Of a stretch of 64,000 nucleotides of DNA, positions 23,436 through 34,814 are shown in pieces. The DNA comes from Pleomorphomonas sp. PLEO (GTDB lineage: Bacteria > Pseudomonadota > Alphaproteobacteria > Rhizobiales > Pleomorphomonadaceae). The stretch lies in assembly GCF_041320595.1 (NCBI RefSeq), contig NZ_CP166625.1:1251501-1315500 (forward strand). Reading direction: 5' to 3'. The notes beneath the pieces were generated by a model that searched no databases, was not told where the DNA came from, and saw only the letters and a list, made by a program, of their open reading frames with translations. The position numbers and the translations under genes were made by a program. Numbering within the stretch: the stretch's first letter is position 1; each line of letters begins with the position of its first letter.

Positions 23436-26400
23436 GTTTCGATCCGCGCCCCTGCGTGAGGGGCGACGGCTTGTCGTTCGCTCGTTCATGGGGTTTGGTT
23501 CGTTTCGATCCGCGCCCCTGCGTGAGGGGCGACCGCCGTTCGGCTTCGGCTGCGTGCCTGATCCGAAGTTTCGATCCGCGCCCCTGCGTGAGGGGCGACG
23601 CTCGGCGCCAAGCAACAAGGCCTGCCGGAGAAGTTTCGATCCGCGCCCCTGCGTGAGGGGCGACAGGACGCGGGTCACTTCGACCTCCGCAGCCAATGGT
23701 TTCGATCCGCGCCCCTGCGTGAGGGGCGACTCTCGATCATCGACCAGCGCGGATCAAAGTGGCTGTTTCGATCCGCGCCCCTGCGTGAGGGGCGACCGCC
23801 GGAGGCCGTCGATGCCCCGAACACGATAGAGTTTCGATCCGCGCCCCTGCGTGAGGGGCGACGCCTGCTTTTGGGCTATGGGCGTAGCCTGAACGGGTTT
23901 CGATCCGCGCCCCTGCGTGAGGGGCGACAAATCCTCGCCGGGGGCGGACCCCAAGGCGCTTGTTTCGATCCGCGCCCCTGCGTGAGGGGCGACGGCGCGG
24001 ATGAACGGAATTCCGTTGGAAATGGCGTTTCGATCCGCGCCCCTGCGTGAGGGGCGACGGTCGCCGGGGAAGGCGCGGATGGTCTGGTAGAAGTTTCGAT
24101 CCGCGCCCCTGCGTGAGGGGCGACGGAGGCCATAGACTGTCTTGCCGGCGCCGAGGTCGTTTCGATCCGCGCCCCTGCGTGAGGGGCGACATTGCGCCTA
24201 TCGCACCATGCTCGACTATCGCGAGTTTCGATCCGCGCCCCTGCGTGAGGGGCGACGACGCGCGGCGAGGCGCTCGACTGGTCGGAGAAGTTTCGATCCG
24301 CGCCCCTGCGTGAGGGGCGACCCGTCACTGCACTACCGCCATCGATAGAGTAGGTGTTTCGATCCGCGCCCCTGCGTGAGGGGCGACATTACCGGATCAT
24401 CAGGCGCAAGCGTAGCACCAGTTTCGATCCGCGCCCCTGCGTGAGGGGCGACAGGTAGTCTTCCATATAGGCGGCTGCGTTGTCGGCGTTTCGATCCGCG
24501 CCCCTGCGTGAGGGGCGACACGGGATTGCTCCATGTCGTCGTCGAGATCGACGGTTTCGATCCGCGCCCCTGCGTGAGGGGCGACTCTCCTCGGAGTTTC
24601 TCCTGCTTGATCAAAAGGTGTTTCGATCCGCGCCCCTGCGTGAGGGGCGACAGGCCGGCCCAAAGCCGTTGCGGTGCTGATGTCCGTTTCGATCCGCGCC
24701 CCTGCGTGAGGGGCGACCGCCATCCGGGCGACAACGGCGAGCACCGTCACTGTTTCGATCCGCGCCCCTGCGTGAGGGGCGACTGCGGGTATTACAAGCT
24801 GCCAACCAACGCGGATTGGTTTCGATCCGCGCCCCTGCGTGAGGGGCGACCATGGCGCCGAAGCATCGGATGGCCGCCGTGGTGGTTTCGATCCGCGCCC
24901 CTGCGTGAGGGGCGACAAGGTCACTGTCGAGCTGATGGGGTGATGCGATGTTTCGATCCGCGCCCCTGCGTGAGGGGCGACCTGCGGTCGCTCGACTATG
25001 TCACCGTCGAGGCGATGTTTCGATCCGCGCCCCTGCGTGAGGGGCGACGGCGGTCTGACGCCAGCGACGGGGTTGACCTTGACGTTTCGATCCGCGCCCC
25101 TGCGTGAGGGGCGACGGCGAGATGTAGATTTCCTGGCCGGGTTGGTTGACGTTTCGATCCGCGCCCCTGCGTGAGGGGCGACGAGCCTGGGGTGTTCCAT
25201 ATCCCAGAAGGTTGCTTTGTTTCGATCCGCGCCCCTGCGTGAGGGGCGACCTCCCAGCCAGCCAGCGGGTCGGCGGCTGTCGGCAGTTTCGATCCGCGCC
25301 CCTGCGTGAGGGGCGACTCCAAGCTCGGCCAGACGGTCCTCGACGATCTTGTGTTTCGATCCGCGCCCCTGCGTGAGGGGCGACAGGTTGGCCGGCGACA
25401 ACTGATCGGTCTTGCGCTGTTTCGATCCGCGCCCCTGCGTGAGGGGCGACAGGCCGATATCGCTGGCAGCCACGAGCTCTACGAGTTTCGATCCGCGCCC
25501 CTGCGTGAGGGGCGACTTCATGGGGCTGAAGGAAATCGCCGGGTCGACCTCGTTTCGATCCGCGCCCCTGCGTGAGGGGCGACTGGCGTCCATCTGGTCG
25601 ACGACGAAGACCTTATCGGTTTCGATCCGCGCCCCTGCGTGAGGGGCGACCAGCGCCACCGCCGGTGGCCGCGTCGGCGATAGAGTTTCGATCCGCGCCC
25701 CTGCGTGAGGGGCGACCAGCTTGCTGGACAAAACCGACCAGCCGGCAGTGAGTTTCGATCCGCGCCCCTGCGTGAGGGGCGACCTAAACTGACATTGACG
25801 CCGATGAGGCCAAAGTTGTTTCGATCCGCGCCCCTGCGTGAGGGGCGACTGGGGCATGACGTGGCGCGGATCGGCGAGTGGCTGTTTCGATCCGCGCCCC
25901 TGCGTGAGGGGCGACAGCGGCTTCGATGGCCGCCTCTATTGCTGGCCAGTTTCGATCCGCGCCCCTGCGTGAGGGGCGACAAGCGCACTGTCACCGGCGA
26001 CCCGGTGTTTGCTTCGTTTCGATCCGCGCCCCTGCGTGAGGGGCGACAACTGCGAGGGCAGCATTTTCGTTGCTCCACAAATGTTTCGATCCGCGCCCCT
26101 GCGTGAGGGGCGACTCAAGCCGCTGCCTGTCCGCGAGATCCTGCACCTGTTTCGATCCGCGCCCCTGCGTGAGGGGCGACGACCACGACGGTGGATGGCG
26201 GCGAGGTGATGGACGTTTCGATCCGCGCCCCTGCGTGAGGGGCGACAAGGTCGCGAGCCCAACGGGGCGCGACGTCAGCGTTTCGATCCGCGCCCCTGCG
26301 TGAGGGGCGACGCGTGGCACGCGATCCTTGAGAGCGCCGCGGCGGAGTTTCGATCCGCGCCCCTGCGTGAGGGGCGACCGCCAGCCTTGGGCCTGGGCCA

Positions 26401-29400
26401 TTATCCATGCCGGGTTTCGATCCGCGCCCCTGCGTGAGGGGCGACCCGGTGCCTCGGCGGCAAGCTGCTCGGCCGGGCACAGTTTCGATCCGCGCCCCTG
26501 CGTGAGGGGCGACGCAAGTCGTTGTGCTCGATGCCGCCAATCAAAGGTTTCGATCCGCGCCCCTGCGTGAGGGGCGACCGGCGGGCGTTGTCCTCGGTCG
26601 GGTGGGCATACATGTTTCGATCCGCGCCCCTGCGTGAGGGGCGACCTGGCGCGGAAGCGGAGACACTGTTCGGGTTGATCGTTTCGATCCGCGCCCCTGC
26701 GTGAGGGGCGACGACCGATCTGATGATCGGACTGCGCCAGCTTGATGTTTCGATCCGCGCCCCTGCGTGAGGGGCGACCGGGCCTCTAGAGACAGGCGAT
26801 GACGGTAAGGATGTTTCGATCCGCGCCCCTGCGTGAGGGGCGACGGCGTGGATCGGAACGACTGGATGGCCAATATCAGTTTCGATCCGCGCCCCTGCGT
26901 GAGGGGCGACCTCCGTCAGCGTGTCGGTGTCTTTGCTATTGAGGTTTCGATCCGCGCCCCTGCGTGAGGGGCGACCTCGCTCTTCTTGGGCACGTGCCGG
27001 CCACTGGACGGTTTCGATCCGCGCCCCTGCGTGAGGGGCGACATGTATCGGTGGCCGTGCTCGACATCTTTATCACCGTTTCGATCCGCGCCCCTGCGTG
27101 AGGGGCGACGGCATATTGTCGTCGGTGACCACCGGCTTCTGAAGTTTCGATCCGCGCCCCTGCGTGAGGGGCGACCGCCCTTGTGAGGCGGGTCTATGGG
27201 TTTAACGATGGTTTCGATCCGCGCCCCTGCGTGAGGGGCGACTTATTCAATCCCGGCGATATTGGTCCGTCTTCTTGGTTTCGATCCGCGCCCCTGCGTG
27301 AGGGGCGACGTGTCAGGCTCGCCCGTCACGTAGACGGTTGGACGTTTCGATCCGCGCCCCTGCGTGAGGGGCGACCCAGAAGGAAAGCCATCGTGCCGCC
27401 AAGGATGGTTTCGATCCGCGCCCCTGCGTGAGGGGCGACGTGACGGCACAATGACCACTGTCGGGGCGCTGGTGTTTCGATCCGCGCCCCTGCGTGAGGG
27501 GCGACAGTGCAATAGCGACACTGACCGCTTTTTACATAACGTTTCGATCCGCGCCCCTGCGTGAGGGGCGACGCCCTTGCCCTACGCATGGCGCTATTGC
27601 TCTAGGGTTTCGATCCGCGCCCCTGCGTGAGGGGCGACTCGACATCGGCTCCGGCCGGCGAGGATTTCGCAAGTTTCGATCCGCGCCCCTGCGTGAGGGG
27701 CGACCCCGAGGCGGACGCAGCCATCGCGGCTATGGCCGTTTCGATCCGCGCCCCTGCGTGAGGGGCGACGTCCGGCGGGGCCGGTGGAACGGGCATCGGC
27801 TGGTTTCGATCCGCGCCCCTGCGTGAGGGGCGACGAGCGTGACCACGTCCGGGTCGCCTTCCTGCTGAAGTTTCGATCCGCGCCCCTGCGTGAGGGGCGA
27901 CCGACGATGCGGATCTTGTGGGACGTGCCGAGCAGCGTTTCGATCCGCGCCCCTGCGTGAGGGGCGACGTTGGGGCATGACGTGGCGCGGATCGGCGAGT
28001 GGCTGTTTCGATCCGCGCCCCTGCGTGAGGGGCGACTCTCGTGCCCGCATTCATCAAAGCATCGAGGGTCTGTTTCGATCCGCGCCCCTGCGTGAGGGGC
28101 GACAACCCTAAGCGTCATCAACAGGAGTCGAGAACATGTTTCGATCCGCGCCCCTGCGTGAGGGGCGACAAGCCAAGTTGGGCCAAACTCATTGCGGATT
28201 GCATGTTTCGATCCGCGCCCCTGCGTGAGGGGCGACGAGCCGATCAACCTGCTTCTGCATGGACTGGCTAGTTTCGATCCGCGCCCCTGCGTGAGGGGCG
28301 ACTGTTCGCGTTTCGGCAGAGCGTCGCGCAATTCCTCGTTTCGATCCGCGCCCCTGCGTGAGGGGCGACGCACGGATCAGGCCAACACGGCGCTGGAAAA
28401 AGCGTTTCGATCCGCGCCCCTGCGTGAGGGGCGACCGTAGCCGGTGGCCCACCGACCGAGCTGGTACGGGTTTCGATCCGCGCCCCTGCGTGAGGGGCGA
28501 CGCGGCCGGCGGCAACATGCTTGCGGGTGATATTGAGGTTTCGATCCGCGCCCCTGCGTGAGGGGCGACCTCCAAGGTCGCGCAGTGCTTTCGGCATCGA
28601 AAACGGTTTCGATCCGCGCCCCTGCGTGAGGGGCGACCTGTCGGCGCCGCCGACCGGCGGGGTGGTGGGCAGGTTTCGATCCGCGCCCCTGCGTGAGGGG
28701 CGACGCCCATTCCTTGGGGATGGCCCTGCCGTAATCGGGGTTTCGATCCGCGCCCCTGCGTGAGGGGCGACTGTCCAATCTATTTCGCGCGCACGCGGGA
28801 ATAAGGGTTTCGATCCGCGCCCCTGCGTGAGGGGCGACTTGATCGCCTTGGGCGGTTGGGTACTATGGTCGATGTTTCGATCCGCGCCCCTGCGTGAGGG
28901 GCGACCGAACGCCTCGGTCAGCACTTCGGGCGACATGGCGTTTCGATCCGCGCCCCTGCGTGAGGGGCGACCGGACTCCATCGGCTCATTGGTCTGGCCT
29001 CCTGGAGTTTCGATCCGCGCCCCTGCGTGAGGGGCGACCATCGCCGATGGTGCAACCGACTTCTCAGTTGGTGTTTCGATCCGCGCCCCTGCGTGAGGGG
29101 CGACCGGCGCCGGGGCGATCGTGCTGGCCGATAAGCCGGTTTCGATCCGCGCCCCTGCGTGAGGGGCGACGATGGGGCACTTCCACACGGCGCTGCAACT
29201 CGAGGTTTCGATCCGCGCCCCTGCGTGAGGGGCGACCTTTGCGGAGTTTCCACCGTGCCAAAGCATGCGAGTTTCGATCCGCGCCCCTGCGTGAGGGGCG
29301 ACCGGTGTTCACGAGGTAGGTCATGGATCAACGCGAGTTTCGATCCGCGCCCCTGCGTGAGGGGCGACTCCCGATGGACCGGCGGCTGAAGCCCCAAACT

Positions 29401-29898
29401 TGGTTTCGATCCGCGCCCCTGCGTGAGGGGCGACATGCGGTCAGCCACCGAGCCAAAGTCGAATTTGTAGTTTCGATCCGCGCCCCTGCGTGAGGGGCGA
29501 CTTAAGGCCATCGGCCTCGCGCCGCAGCTCGTAGCGTTTCGATCCGCGCCCCTGCGTGAGGGGCGACAACGCCGCCAGATCCTGGACATCTGTTGTCACG
29601 AGTTTCGATCCGCGCCCCTGCGTGAGGGGCGACCGTCGATCGCCGCGTCAGCTTCCTGCTCGGCGGTGTTTCGATCCGCGCCCCTGCGTGAGGGGCGACG
29701 CGCGGTCATCTCAGCTGATCTCCTCATACTCGCTGTTTCGATCCGCGCCCCTGCGTGAGGGGCGACCTTCCCACTCGGCAACGCGTTCAATGTGCTCCGG
29801 TTTCGATCCGCGCCCCTGCGTGAGGGGCGACTCCGGCGCATCCGGCAGCATGGCCTCTGGCCAGGAGTTTCGATCCGCGCCCCTGCGTGAGGGGCGAC
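23436..29898 (-). CRISPR. Type I-C CRISPR array, 98 repeats and 97 spacers
   Basis: I counted 98 copies of a 32-bp repeat, all identical as far as I can see. On the plus strand it begins GTTTCGATCC and ends GGGGCGAC; in the transcribed minus orientation it begins GTCGCCCCTC and ends GGATCGAAAC, with an internal GCCCCT/AGGGGC stem, the classical type I-C form. Spacers are 33-36 bp. The repeat start spacing averages 66.3 bp. cas2 and the leader are on the right, so new spacers enter near 29866. One 34-bp spacer occurs twice (25850-25883 and, two bases longer, 27969-28004). Confidence 0.98.
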
Positions 29899-30089
29899 TG
29901 CTTATCTCCTACTGCATTGGTTCGAAAAGGAGAAGTCCGACGGCTGCGCGAAAGGGGAGCGACCAACATCGGTCGAGCCGCTCATAGACTCTGCCGGTCT
30001 CATAGATATTCACGATTTCAATGAACTGGCCTTGGTGCGAACCTCGCCGCCTTCTCTGCATCGCTTGACGTTCGCGCTGCTTTTCCCCG
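29899..30089 (-). promoter_or_regulatory. CRISPR leader
   Basis: 191 bp between the cas2 stop codon and the first (leader-proximal) repeat. This is where the array promoter and the adaptation signals should be. It contains no ORF I can support. A CTCATAGA octamer occurs twice, at about 29981 and 30000. I did not identify a clear -35/-10 pair. Confidence 0.7.
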
Positions 30090-30386
30090 TCAGACAATCA
30101 GCGTGCCGCCAAGGTCCACCGCCGGCTTTGCGCCGACATGCTCGATCCGGCGCTGCCAGTTGGCACCGAGGTAGTAGTAGCGCAGGCTGTCGGTCTCCGG
30201 CTTGATGATCGCCTCGAGCCTCGCCTTGAGCTGCGTCCACTGTGCCGGATCAACCTCGATCTCGAAGACCGAAAACTGCACGCGCTGGCCATAGTCGCGG
30301 CATGCCTTGGCGACCGAGCGGAGACGCGCCTTGCCTCCTGGCTCGATGGTGTTGACATCGTAGGTGACAAGAACCAGCACGGCCAC
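30090..30386 (-). CDS. cas2: CRISPR-associated endonuclease Cas2
   Basis: 98 residues. The N-terminal beta strand MAVLVLVTYDVNT carries the conserved Asp (D10), followed by RLRSVAKACRDYGQRVQFSV and FEIEV, the ferredoxin-like fold of Cas2. It forms the Cas1-Cas2 spacer integrase as the central dimer. It starts 3 bp after the cas1 stop and is the last gene of the cas operon, next to the leader. Confidence 0.97.
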   Translation of the reverse strand: MAVLVLVTYDVNTIEPGGKARLRSVAKACRDYGQRVQFSVFEIEVDPAQWTQLKARLEAIIKPETDSLRYYYLGANWQRRIEHVGAKPAVDLGGTLIV

Positions 30387-30389
30387 CTC

Positions 30390-31424
30390 CTATTTCCAGA
30401 ACCATGGCGGATAGGCATCAAGGTCGCCACGGAGGTGACGGGCCAGCATTTGGGCTTGGATGTAAGGCACAAGGCCGAGCGGCGCCTTCTCGTCGAGGAA
30501 GGGGTGCTGCCGTTCGTCTTTCTTGCGTTCCTGCCAAGCGGTCAGAACGGTTTTGCGCGCATCGTCCCGGAGAAACACGGCGCCGCTATCCTGGCGCTCG
30601 AAGTCGCCGGCCCGAAGCTGGCGGCGGTTGACGAGCGACAGCGCCAGCCGGTCGGCCAATACCGGCCGGAGTTCCTCCATGAGATCGAGGGCGAGCGATG
30701 GCCGGCCCGGTCGGTCGCGATGCAGAAATCCGACGGCGGGGTCGAGGCCGACAGCCTCTGCCGCCGCCCGGCAATCGTGGGTGAGCAGCGTGTAGAGGAA
30801 GGACAGCAGCGCGTTGATCGGATCGAGCGGTGGCCGGCGGGAGCGACCGGACCAGCGCAGCTCGGCGTCGGGGCTGCGGATCAGAAGATCGAAGACGGAG
30901 AAGTAGAGGTTGGCCGCCTCTCCTTCCGAGCCGCGCAGTTCGTCGACGCCGCCGTCGGATCGCTCAGCGCGGGCGAGAATACGGGCGAGGCGCTCGACGA
31001 CGCGGCCGATGGCTTCTGCGTCGGTGACGGGATATTCCCCGCCATAGTCCCGAAGAGCCCGCTGCAGCACGGCTCGCTGATTGGCCACCTTGCCGACCAC
31101 CAGCGAGCGGACGATTTCCGTCGGGGTGTCGGACGCAAGGTACTGTGCTCGGCGCAGCAGCACGTTGCCGGAAACCGGCCCCTCGATGCGCGCCTCGAAA
31201 CGGCCGTTGCGATCAAGCAGCACGACGACGATTCCGGCCGAGGCGCAGGCGCCGATCAGGGCAGGCGAGACGCTGATGGCGCCGAACACCACCAGCGAGG
31301 CCAGCATGTGCAGGGGCACCCTGGCTTTTTCTTCTCCGTCGACGAAAGCCACAACGTTCTCGCCGTCCTTGCGGAGGCTCGCCCCTTCGGTGGTGACGTA
31401 GACGGAATTGAGCAGCTTCTTCAT
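30390..31424 (-). CDS. cas1: CRISPR-associated integrase Cas1 (type I-C)
   Basis: 344 residues. N-terminal beta domain (NSVYVTTEGASLRKDGENVV, RVPLHMLASLVVFGAISVSP), then the helical catalytic domain with NALLSFLYTLLTHDC, the His in GLDPAVGFLHRDRPGR and the acidic DLMEEL motif for metal binding. It catalyses insertion of prespacers at the leader-repeat junction. The ATG overlaps the cas4 stop (ATGA). Confidence 0.97.
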   Translation of the reverse strand: MKKLLNSVYVTTEGASLRKDGENVVAFVDGEEKARVPLHMLASLVVFGAISVSPALIGACASAGIVVVLLDRNGRFEARIEGPVSGNVLLRRAQYLASDTPTEIVRSLVVGKVANQRAVLQRALRDYGGEYPVTDAEAIGRVVERLARILARAERSDGGVDELRGSEGEAANLYFSVFDLLIRSPDAELRWSGRSRRPPLDPINALLSFLYTLLTHDCRAAAEAVGLDPAVGFLHRDRPGRPSLALDLMEELRPVLADRLALSLVNRRQLRAGDFERQDSGAVFLRDDARKTVLTAWQERKKDERQHPFLDEKAPLGLVPYIQAQMLARHLRGDLDAYPPWFWK

Positions 31425-32095
31425 GGGGCATCCCCGGCAATGTCGGCGTCGACCATGCGCCGCCGGAAGGCCGCCGCCGAACGCCGCACGGCGGCCGGAC
31501 GACAGAGATCGGCGAGCGAACAGGCCTTGCAGCGACTGCGTTGAGACGTCGGTGGTGGGGTGCGGCCGGAGGCGAAGACGGCGGAGAGTTCGGCGATGGT
31601 GGCGAGCGTCAGCGACCGCAGGCCCTCGTCGAAAGGCACCTCCACTCGGCGACGCGTCTCGGCGTAGAAAAGGGCACCAGCCCGTACAGGCTGGCCCAGC
31701 ATGTCCTCAAGGCAGAGCCCCTGGGCACAAAGCTGGATGTCGTCGGCCCGGTGCAGTTTGGGTTTGCCGCGCTTGAGCTCGACCGGGAAGGCAATCTCGC
31801 CGCCGGCACCGTCGGGCGTGAACTCCACCAAATCGGCAACACCGGCAATGCCAAGCCGCGGCGAGGCAAGCTGCAGGTTGGTGACGCGCCTGAGGCCCTT
31901 CACCCGCCGGCTGCCGGGCTTGTCGACGGCGACGTGCAGCACATGCCCCTCGGCCGTGAAGCGGTTCTCCTCCCAGAGCCTTTCGAGGTGGATCAGCGCC
32001 GCCTGCCGGAGGCAATAGGCGGCGTGCTGCAGTGCCGAGAGCGGGATCGGCTCCCGCTCAGGTGCAATCGCCACCTCCGGCAGGGCCGGTGCCAT
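31421..32095 (-). CDS. cas4: CRISPR-associated exonuclease Cas4
   Basis: 224 residues. RecB-like nuclease: N-terminal Cys (ALQHAAYCLRQ), HVLHVAVD, GIAGVADLVEF with the catalytic Asp, FPVELKRGK with the ExK motif, QLCAQGLCLE, and the C-terminal cluster cysteines CKACSLADLC, which together with the first Cys hold a 4Fe-4S cluster. Cas4 trims prespacers and selects those next to the PAM. ATG 32095 overlaps the cas7 stop; a GTG three bases earlier is an alternative start. Confidence 0.96.
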   Translation of the reverse strand: MAPALPEVAIAPEREPIPLSALQHAAYCLRQAALIHLERLWEENRFTAEGHVLHVAVDKPGSRRVKGLRRVTNLQLASPRLGIAGVADLVEFTPDGAGGEIAFPVELKRGKPKLHRADDIQLCAQGLCLEDMLGQPVRAGALFYAETRRRVEVPFDEGLRSLTLATIAELSAVFASGRTPPPTSQRSRCKACSLADLCRPAAVRRSAAAFRRRMVDADIAGDAP

Positions 32096-33048
32096 CACAA
32101 CCGCTCGATGATCTCGACGCCGTCCGGCAGGCCGGCACGATCGATCTCGACGATGTAGTCGGAGAAGGCGCGGGCCGGTGGTGCGTTGTTGATCCGCGGG
32201 TCCTTCACATCACGGGAGGCGCCGTCGATGTTGCGGCCGACCTTTACCCGCTCGAACAGGGCGTGGGCGGGCGCGTTGCCGAGCGGCAGCGCATGCTTGA
32301 ACACGATCAGCTTGCGGCTGGCCATCTCGCCGCGCGCCGCAGAGTGGTCGTGCTCGAACATCTCCTCGAGCGCTTTGAACAACAAAGCAAGATCGGCCTC
32401 GCCGAAGCCGGTGCGCTCAGCGAGCTTGGCGGAAATGAAGCCATGGGCGCGATAAAGGCCGTAGGGCACGATATGTTTGCGCCCCATGGTGCGGTTGTCG
32501 GTGCGGTCGACACTGTCGTCGCCCTCGGCCTTCTGCTTCTTCTCGGCCTCGTTGGTGGCCGCCATCCGGGTGATGGAGATTTCCTGCGGCACGATCGGCT
32601 CGATTGACTGGGCGAAGGTGAGCTGCGCCGGGCCTCGCACCTGGCCACAGTTGACGCCGGTGCTCATGACGGCGCCGAAGGTTCGCACGTCGAAGAAATT
32701 GCGGCACATGAAGTCGGTCAGCTTCTTCGCCTCGGCGTCGTCCTTGGGGTTTAGCTTGGCGTCCTTGTCGACCTTGGCGTCGCTCGGGCGCAGGGCGCGG
32801 TAGGCCTGTCGGTGCTTGTCGTTGAGGATGGAGCCGTCCTCGACGTAGATGTGCAACCCGTCCTCGCCAGCGTGCGCGAAGTCGACATAGTTGCGGATTT
32901 TACGTTTCAGGCTGACGTCGGAAACGAGGCCGTGGTTGGTCTCCGGGTCGATGCGCGGCATGTTGCCGGCGTCCGGGTCACCGTTGGGGTTGCCGCGAAT
33001 GACGTCGAACAGCAGAACGAAATCATAGCGATTGGCGATGGCGGTCAT
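32095..33048 (-). CDS. cas7: Type I-C Cascade backbone subunit Cas7 (Csd2)
   Basis: 317 residues. It begins with the Cas7 RRM-type motif RYDFVLLFDVIRGNPNGDPD and shows GLVSDVSLKRKIRNYV, FFDVRTFGAVMSTG and GQVRGPAQLTFAQSIEPI. It polymerises along the crRNA; its thumb inserts flip out every sixth base of the guide-target duplex. This matters for the regulatory site described at 35784-35803. It overlaps cas8c and cas4 by ATGA. Confidence 0.97.
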   Translation of the reverse strand: MTAIANRYDFVLLFDVIRGNPNGDPDAGNMPRIDPETNHGLVSDVSLKRKIRNYVDFAHAGEDGLHIYVEDGSILNDKHRQAYRALRPSDAKVDKDAKLNPKDDAEAKKLTDFMCRNFFDVRTFGAVMSTGVNCGQVRGPAQLTFAQSIEPIVPQEISITRMAATNEAEKKQKAEGDDSVDRTDNRTMGRKHIVPYGLYRAHGFISAKLAERTGFGEADLALLFKALEEMFEHDHSAARGEMASRKLIVFKHALPLGNAPAHALFERVKVGRNIDGASRDVKDPRINNAPPARAFSDYIVEIDRAGLPDGVEIIERL

Positions 33049-34814
33049 TTCGCGGTTTCCTCCGAGGCGGTGTCGTCCTTGTGGGATTTGAAAAAGTCGT
33101 TGCGCTGGTGGTAGTAGCCGAGGCCGAACAGCGCCTGATCCTCGGCGGACAGCGAAGCGGGGAATGGATCAGCTGCCGGGTCCATCGCTCCCATGATCTC
33201 GCCGACCAACTTCTCGAGATTGACCTTTCGGCCGGGCGACTGCTTGCCAAGTTTGCTGAGGTGATTGGCCGAGCCACGCTCCAACAGCGAGAACACCTTG
33301 CGCGGCTGGGCAGAGGCGGCGCCGTAGAACTTGTCCTTGACGGTGGCATTCACCTTGCCGCCAAGGGCATCGGTCTGGATGCGTTCGTAGACAGCAAACA
33401 GCCGTCCGAGCCGGTATCCCTTGTTGGGGTAGTCGGGTTGCAGGGCCACAGGTGTATCCTCCCTGGAGAAATTTCTCACGATGATGGCTTTGAGCATGGA
33501 GACGCGCAGCGTGTTGACGTCCTGATCGGACCTCAGCCGCATCAGCACGTTGGACAGCAGCGTCAGCGGATAGGGCGTGCCGGCAAGGATCGAGCGCATC
33601 CACTCGCCGGCAAGATTGGGCGGCACGTTCTCGCGCTTGCCGAGCACGGCGGTTTCAACGAGATAGCGCCAGAGCGGTGGCGAGCCATCACGCGGCGGCG
33701 GCTCAAGCCGCATGTCCTCGACATAGCGGCGGTAGTTCTCGGCCAGCGTTCCGAAGTCCTTGTCGTAGTAGAAGCGGATCGACAGGCGGGCGGCGTTGGG
33801 TGCAAGGCCGAGCACGTAGAAACGGACGCCGTCGGCAAGTTCGGGCGCCACCTTTGACAACGGTTCGCCGGCCTTGATCTGGGCGAGCCTCGTGCCGACA
33901 AGGGCAGCCTGAGCCTTCTCGTCGATCGTCGCCTCTTCCGGGGCGCTGCCTTCGAACAGGCCGGCAAATATGTTTTCAGCTTCACGCTCCTTGTCGGCCT
34001 CGGAGGCGTCGGCCCAGAAGACAGTAGAGGCGTCGCCGATCTGGATGCGGTGGCCGCTGTCCCTTTCGAGGAAGCGGTTGAGCACGGTGGTGTAGGCGAA
34101 GGCGGCGGCCTCCGAGACCTGTGCGTTGTCGCCCTGCTCGTGACCATAGGACGTGAAGGCGTCGAGATTGAAGGAAACGATAGACGCTCCCGACGACTGC
34201 GCGCCCCAGACGCCCTTGATAGCCGGATGGAGACGCGCGACCGGCGCCCGGTCGCCTGACACCAGACAGATCGCCTCCGACTTGTCGCCGGAGGCCGACA
34301 GGCGCGCCCATAGCGCTCGCGCCGCCGGCCGGTCATGGATGCGGATGTCCCTGCGTCGCTCGCTTTCGAGCGCGAAGACGACGTTCTGATCCTTCATCTC
34401 CTGGGGCCAGCCGAGTTCGACGAAGCGCTCGGGCGTCCATGTCTTCAGGAAGCCGACGAGAGCGACAAGACCGGGGTCATCGGCCCCTCCGAGGTCGACT
34501 ATGTGGCGGTCGACGAAGGCCGCATGCTCGTCGGTGGTTCGCTTGCCCTCACCGGCTGTGACGCCGAGCACATAAGAGCTTTTGTCCCAAAGGAAGTTGG
34601 GGGCAATGCCGGCCGTACGCTTGATCGCCTGCGGCACGAACAGCTGTCGCGGCGTGCGCTTCTTGTCTTCGCCACGCAGATCGTGCGGCAAACCGACCGG
34701 TACACCGGCTTCGTCGAGCGCAATCAGGAAGCTGATCTTCTCCGACGAAAAACCAAAGGGCGGAGCGCCCTCCAGTCCATTGTAGGCGTGGACGAGAGAC
34801 GAGAGGATGCTCAT
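33045..34814 (-). CDS. cas8c: Type I-C Cascade large subunit Cas8c (Csd1)
   Basis: 589 residues from ATG 34814, which overlaps the cas5 stop. Longer open reading upstream runs inside cas5 and is not used. Typical Csd1 segments: MSILSSLVHAYNGLEGAPPF, IALDEAGVPVGLPHDLR, RTAGIAPNFLWDKSSYVLGV, and near the end YRLGRLFAVYERIQTDALGG and FGLGYYHQRNDFFK. It recognises the PAM (TTC in studied I-C systems) and recruits Cas3. In type I-C an internal start within cas8c produces the small subunit Cas11; I did not locate that start with confidence. Confidence 0.96.
   Translation of the reverse strand: MSILSSLVHAYNGLEGAPPFGFSSEKISFLIALDEAGVPVGLPHDLRGEDKKRTPRQLFVPQAIKRTAGIAPNFLWDKSSYVLGVTAGEGKRTTDEHAAFVDRHIVDLGGADDPGLVALVGFLKTWTPERFVELGWPQEMKDQNVVFALESERRRDIRIHDRPAARALWARLSASGDKSEAICLVSGDRAPVARLHPAIKGVWGAQSSGASIVSFNLDAFTSYGHEQGDNAQVSEAAAFAYTTVLNRFLERDSGHRIQIGDASTVFWADASEADKEREAENIFAGLFEGSAPEEATIDEKAQAALVGTRLAQIKAGEPLSKVAPELADGVRFYVLGLAPNAARLSIRFYYDKDFGTLAENYRRYVEDMRLEPPPRDGSPPLWRYLVETAVLGKRENVPPNLAGEWMRSILAGTPYPLTLLSNVLMRLRSDQDVNTLRVSMLKAIIVRNFSREDTPVALQPDYPNKGYRLGRLFAVYERIQTDALGGKVNATVKDKFYGAASAQPRKVFSLLERGSANHLSKLGKQSPGRKVNLEKLVGEIMGAMDPAADPFPASLSAEDQALFGLGYYHQRNDFFKSHKDDTASEETAK

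Noticed and set aside
24400..25857. Long minus-strand ORF (485 codons) rich in PSRRGADRN and LTQGRGSK repeats, and similar ORFs across 23436-29987
   Set aside because: These are translations of the CRISPR array. The repeat-spacer period averages 66 bp, a multiple of three, which keeps frames open by chance.
30138..31544. Plus-strand ORF of 468 codons across cas2, cas1 and cas4
   Set aside because: Antisense shadow of well-defined cas genes.
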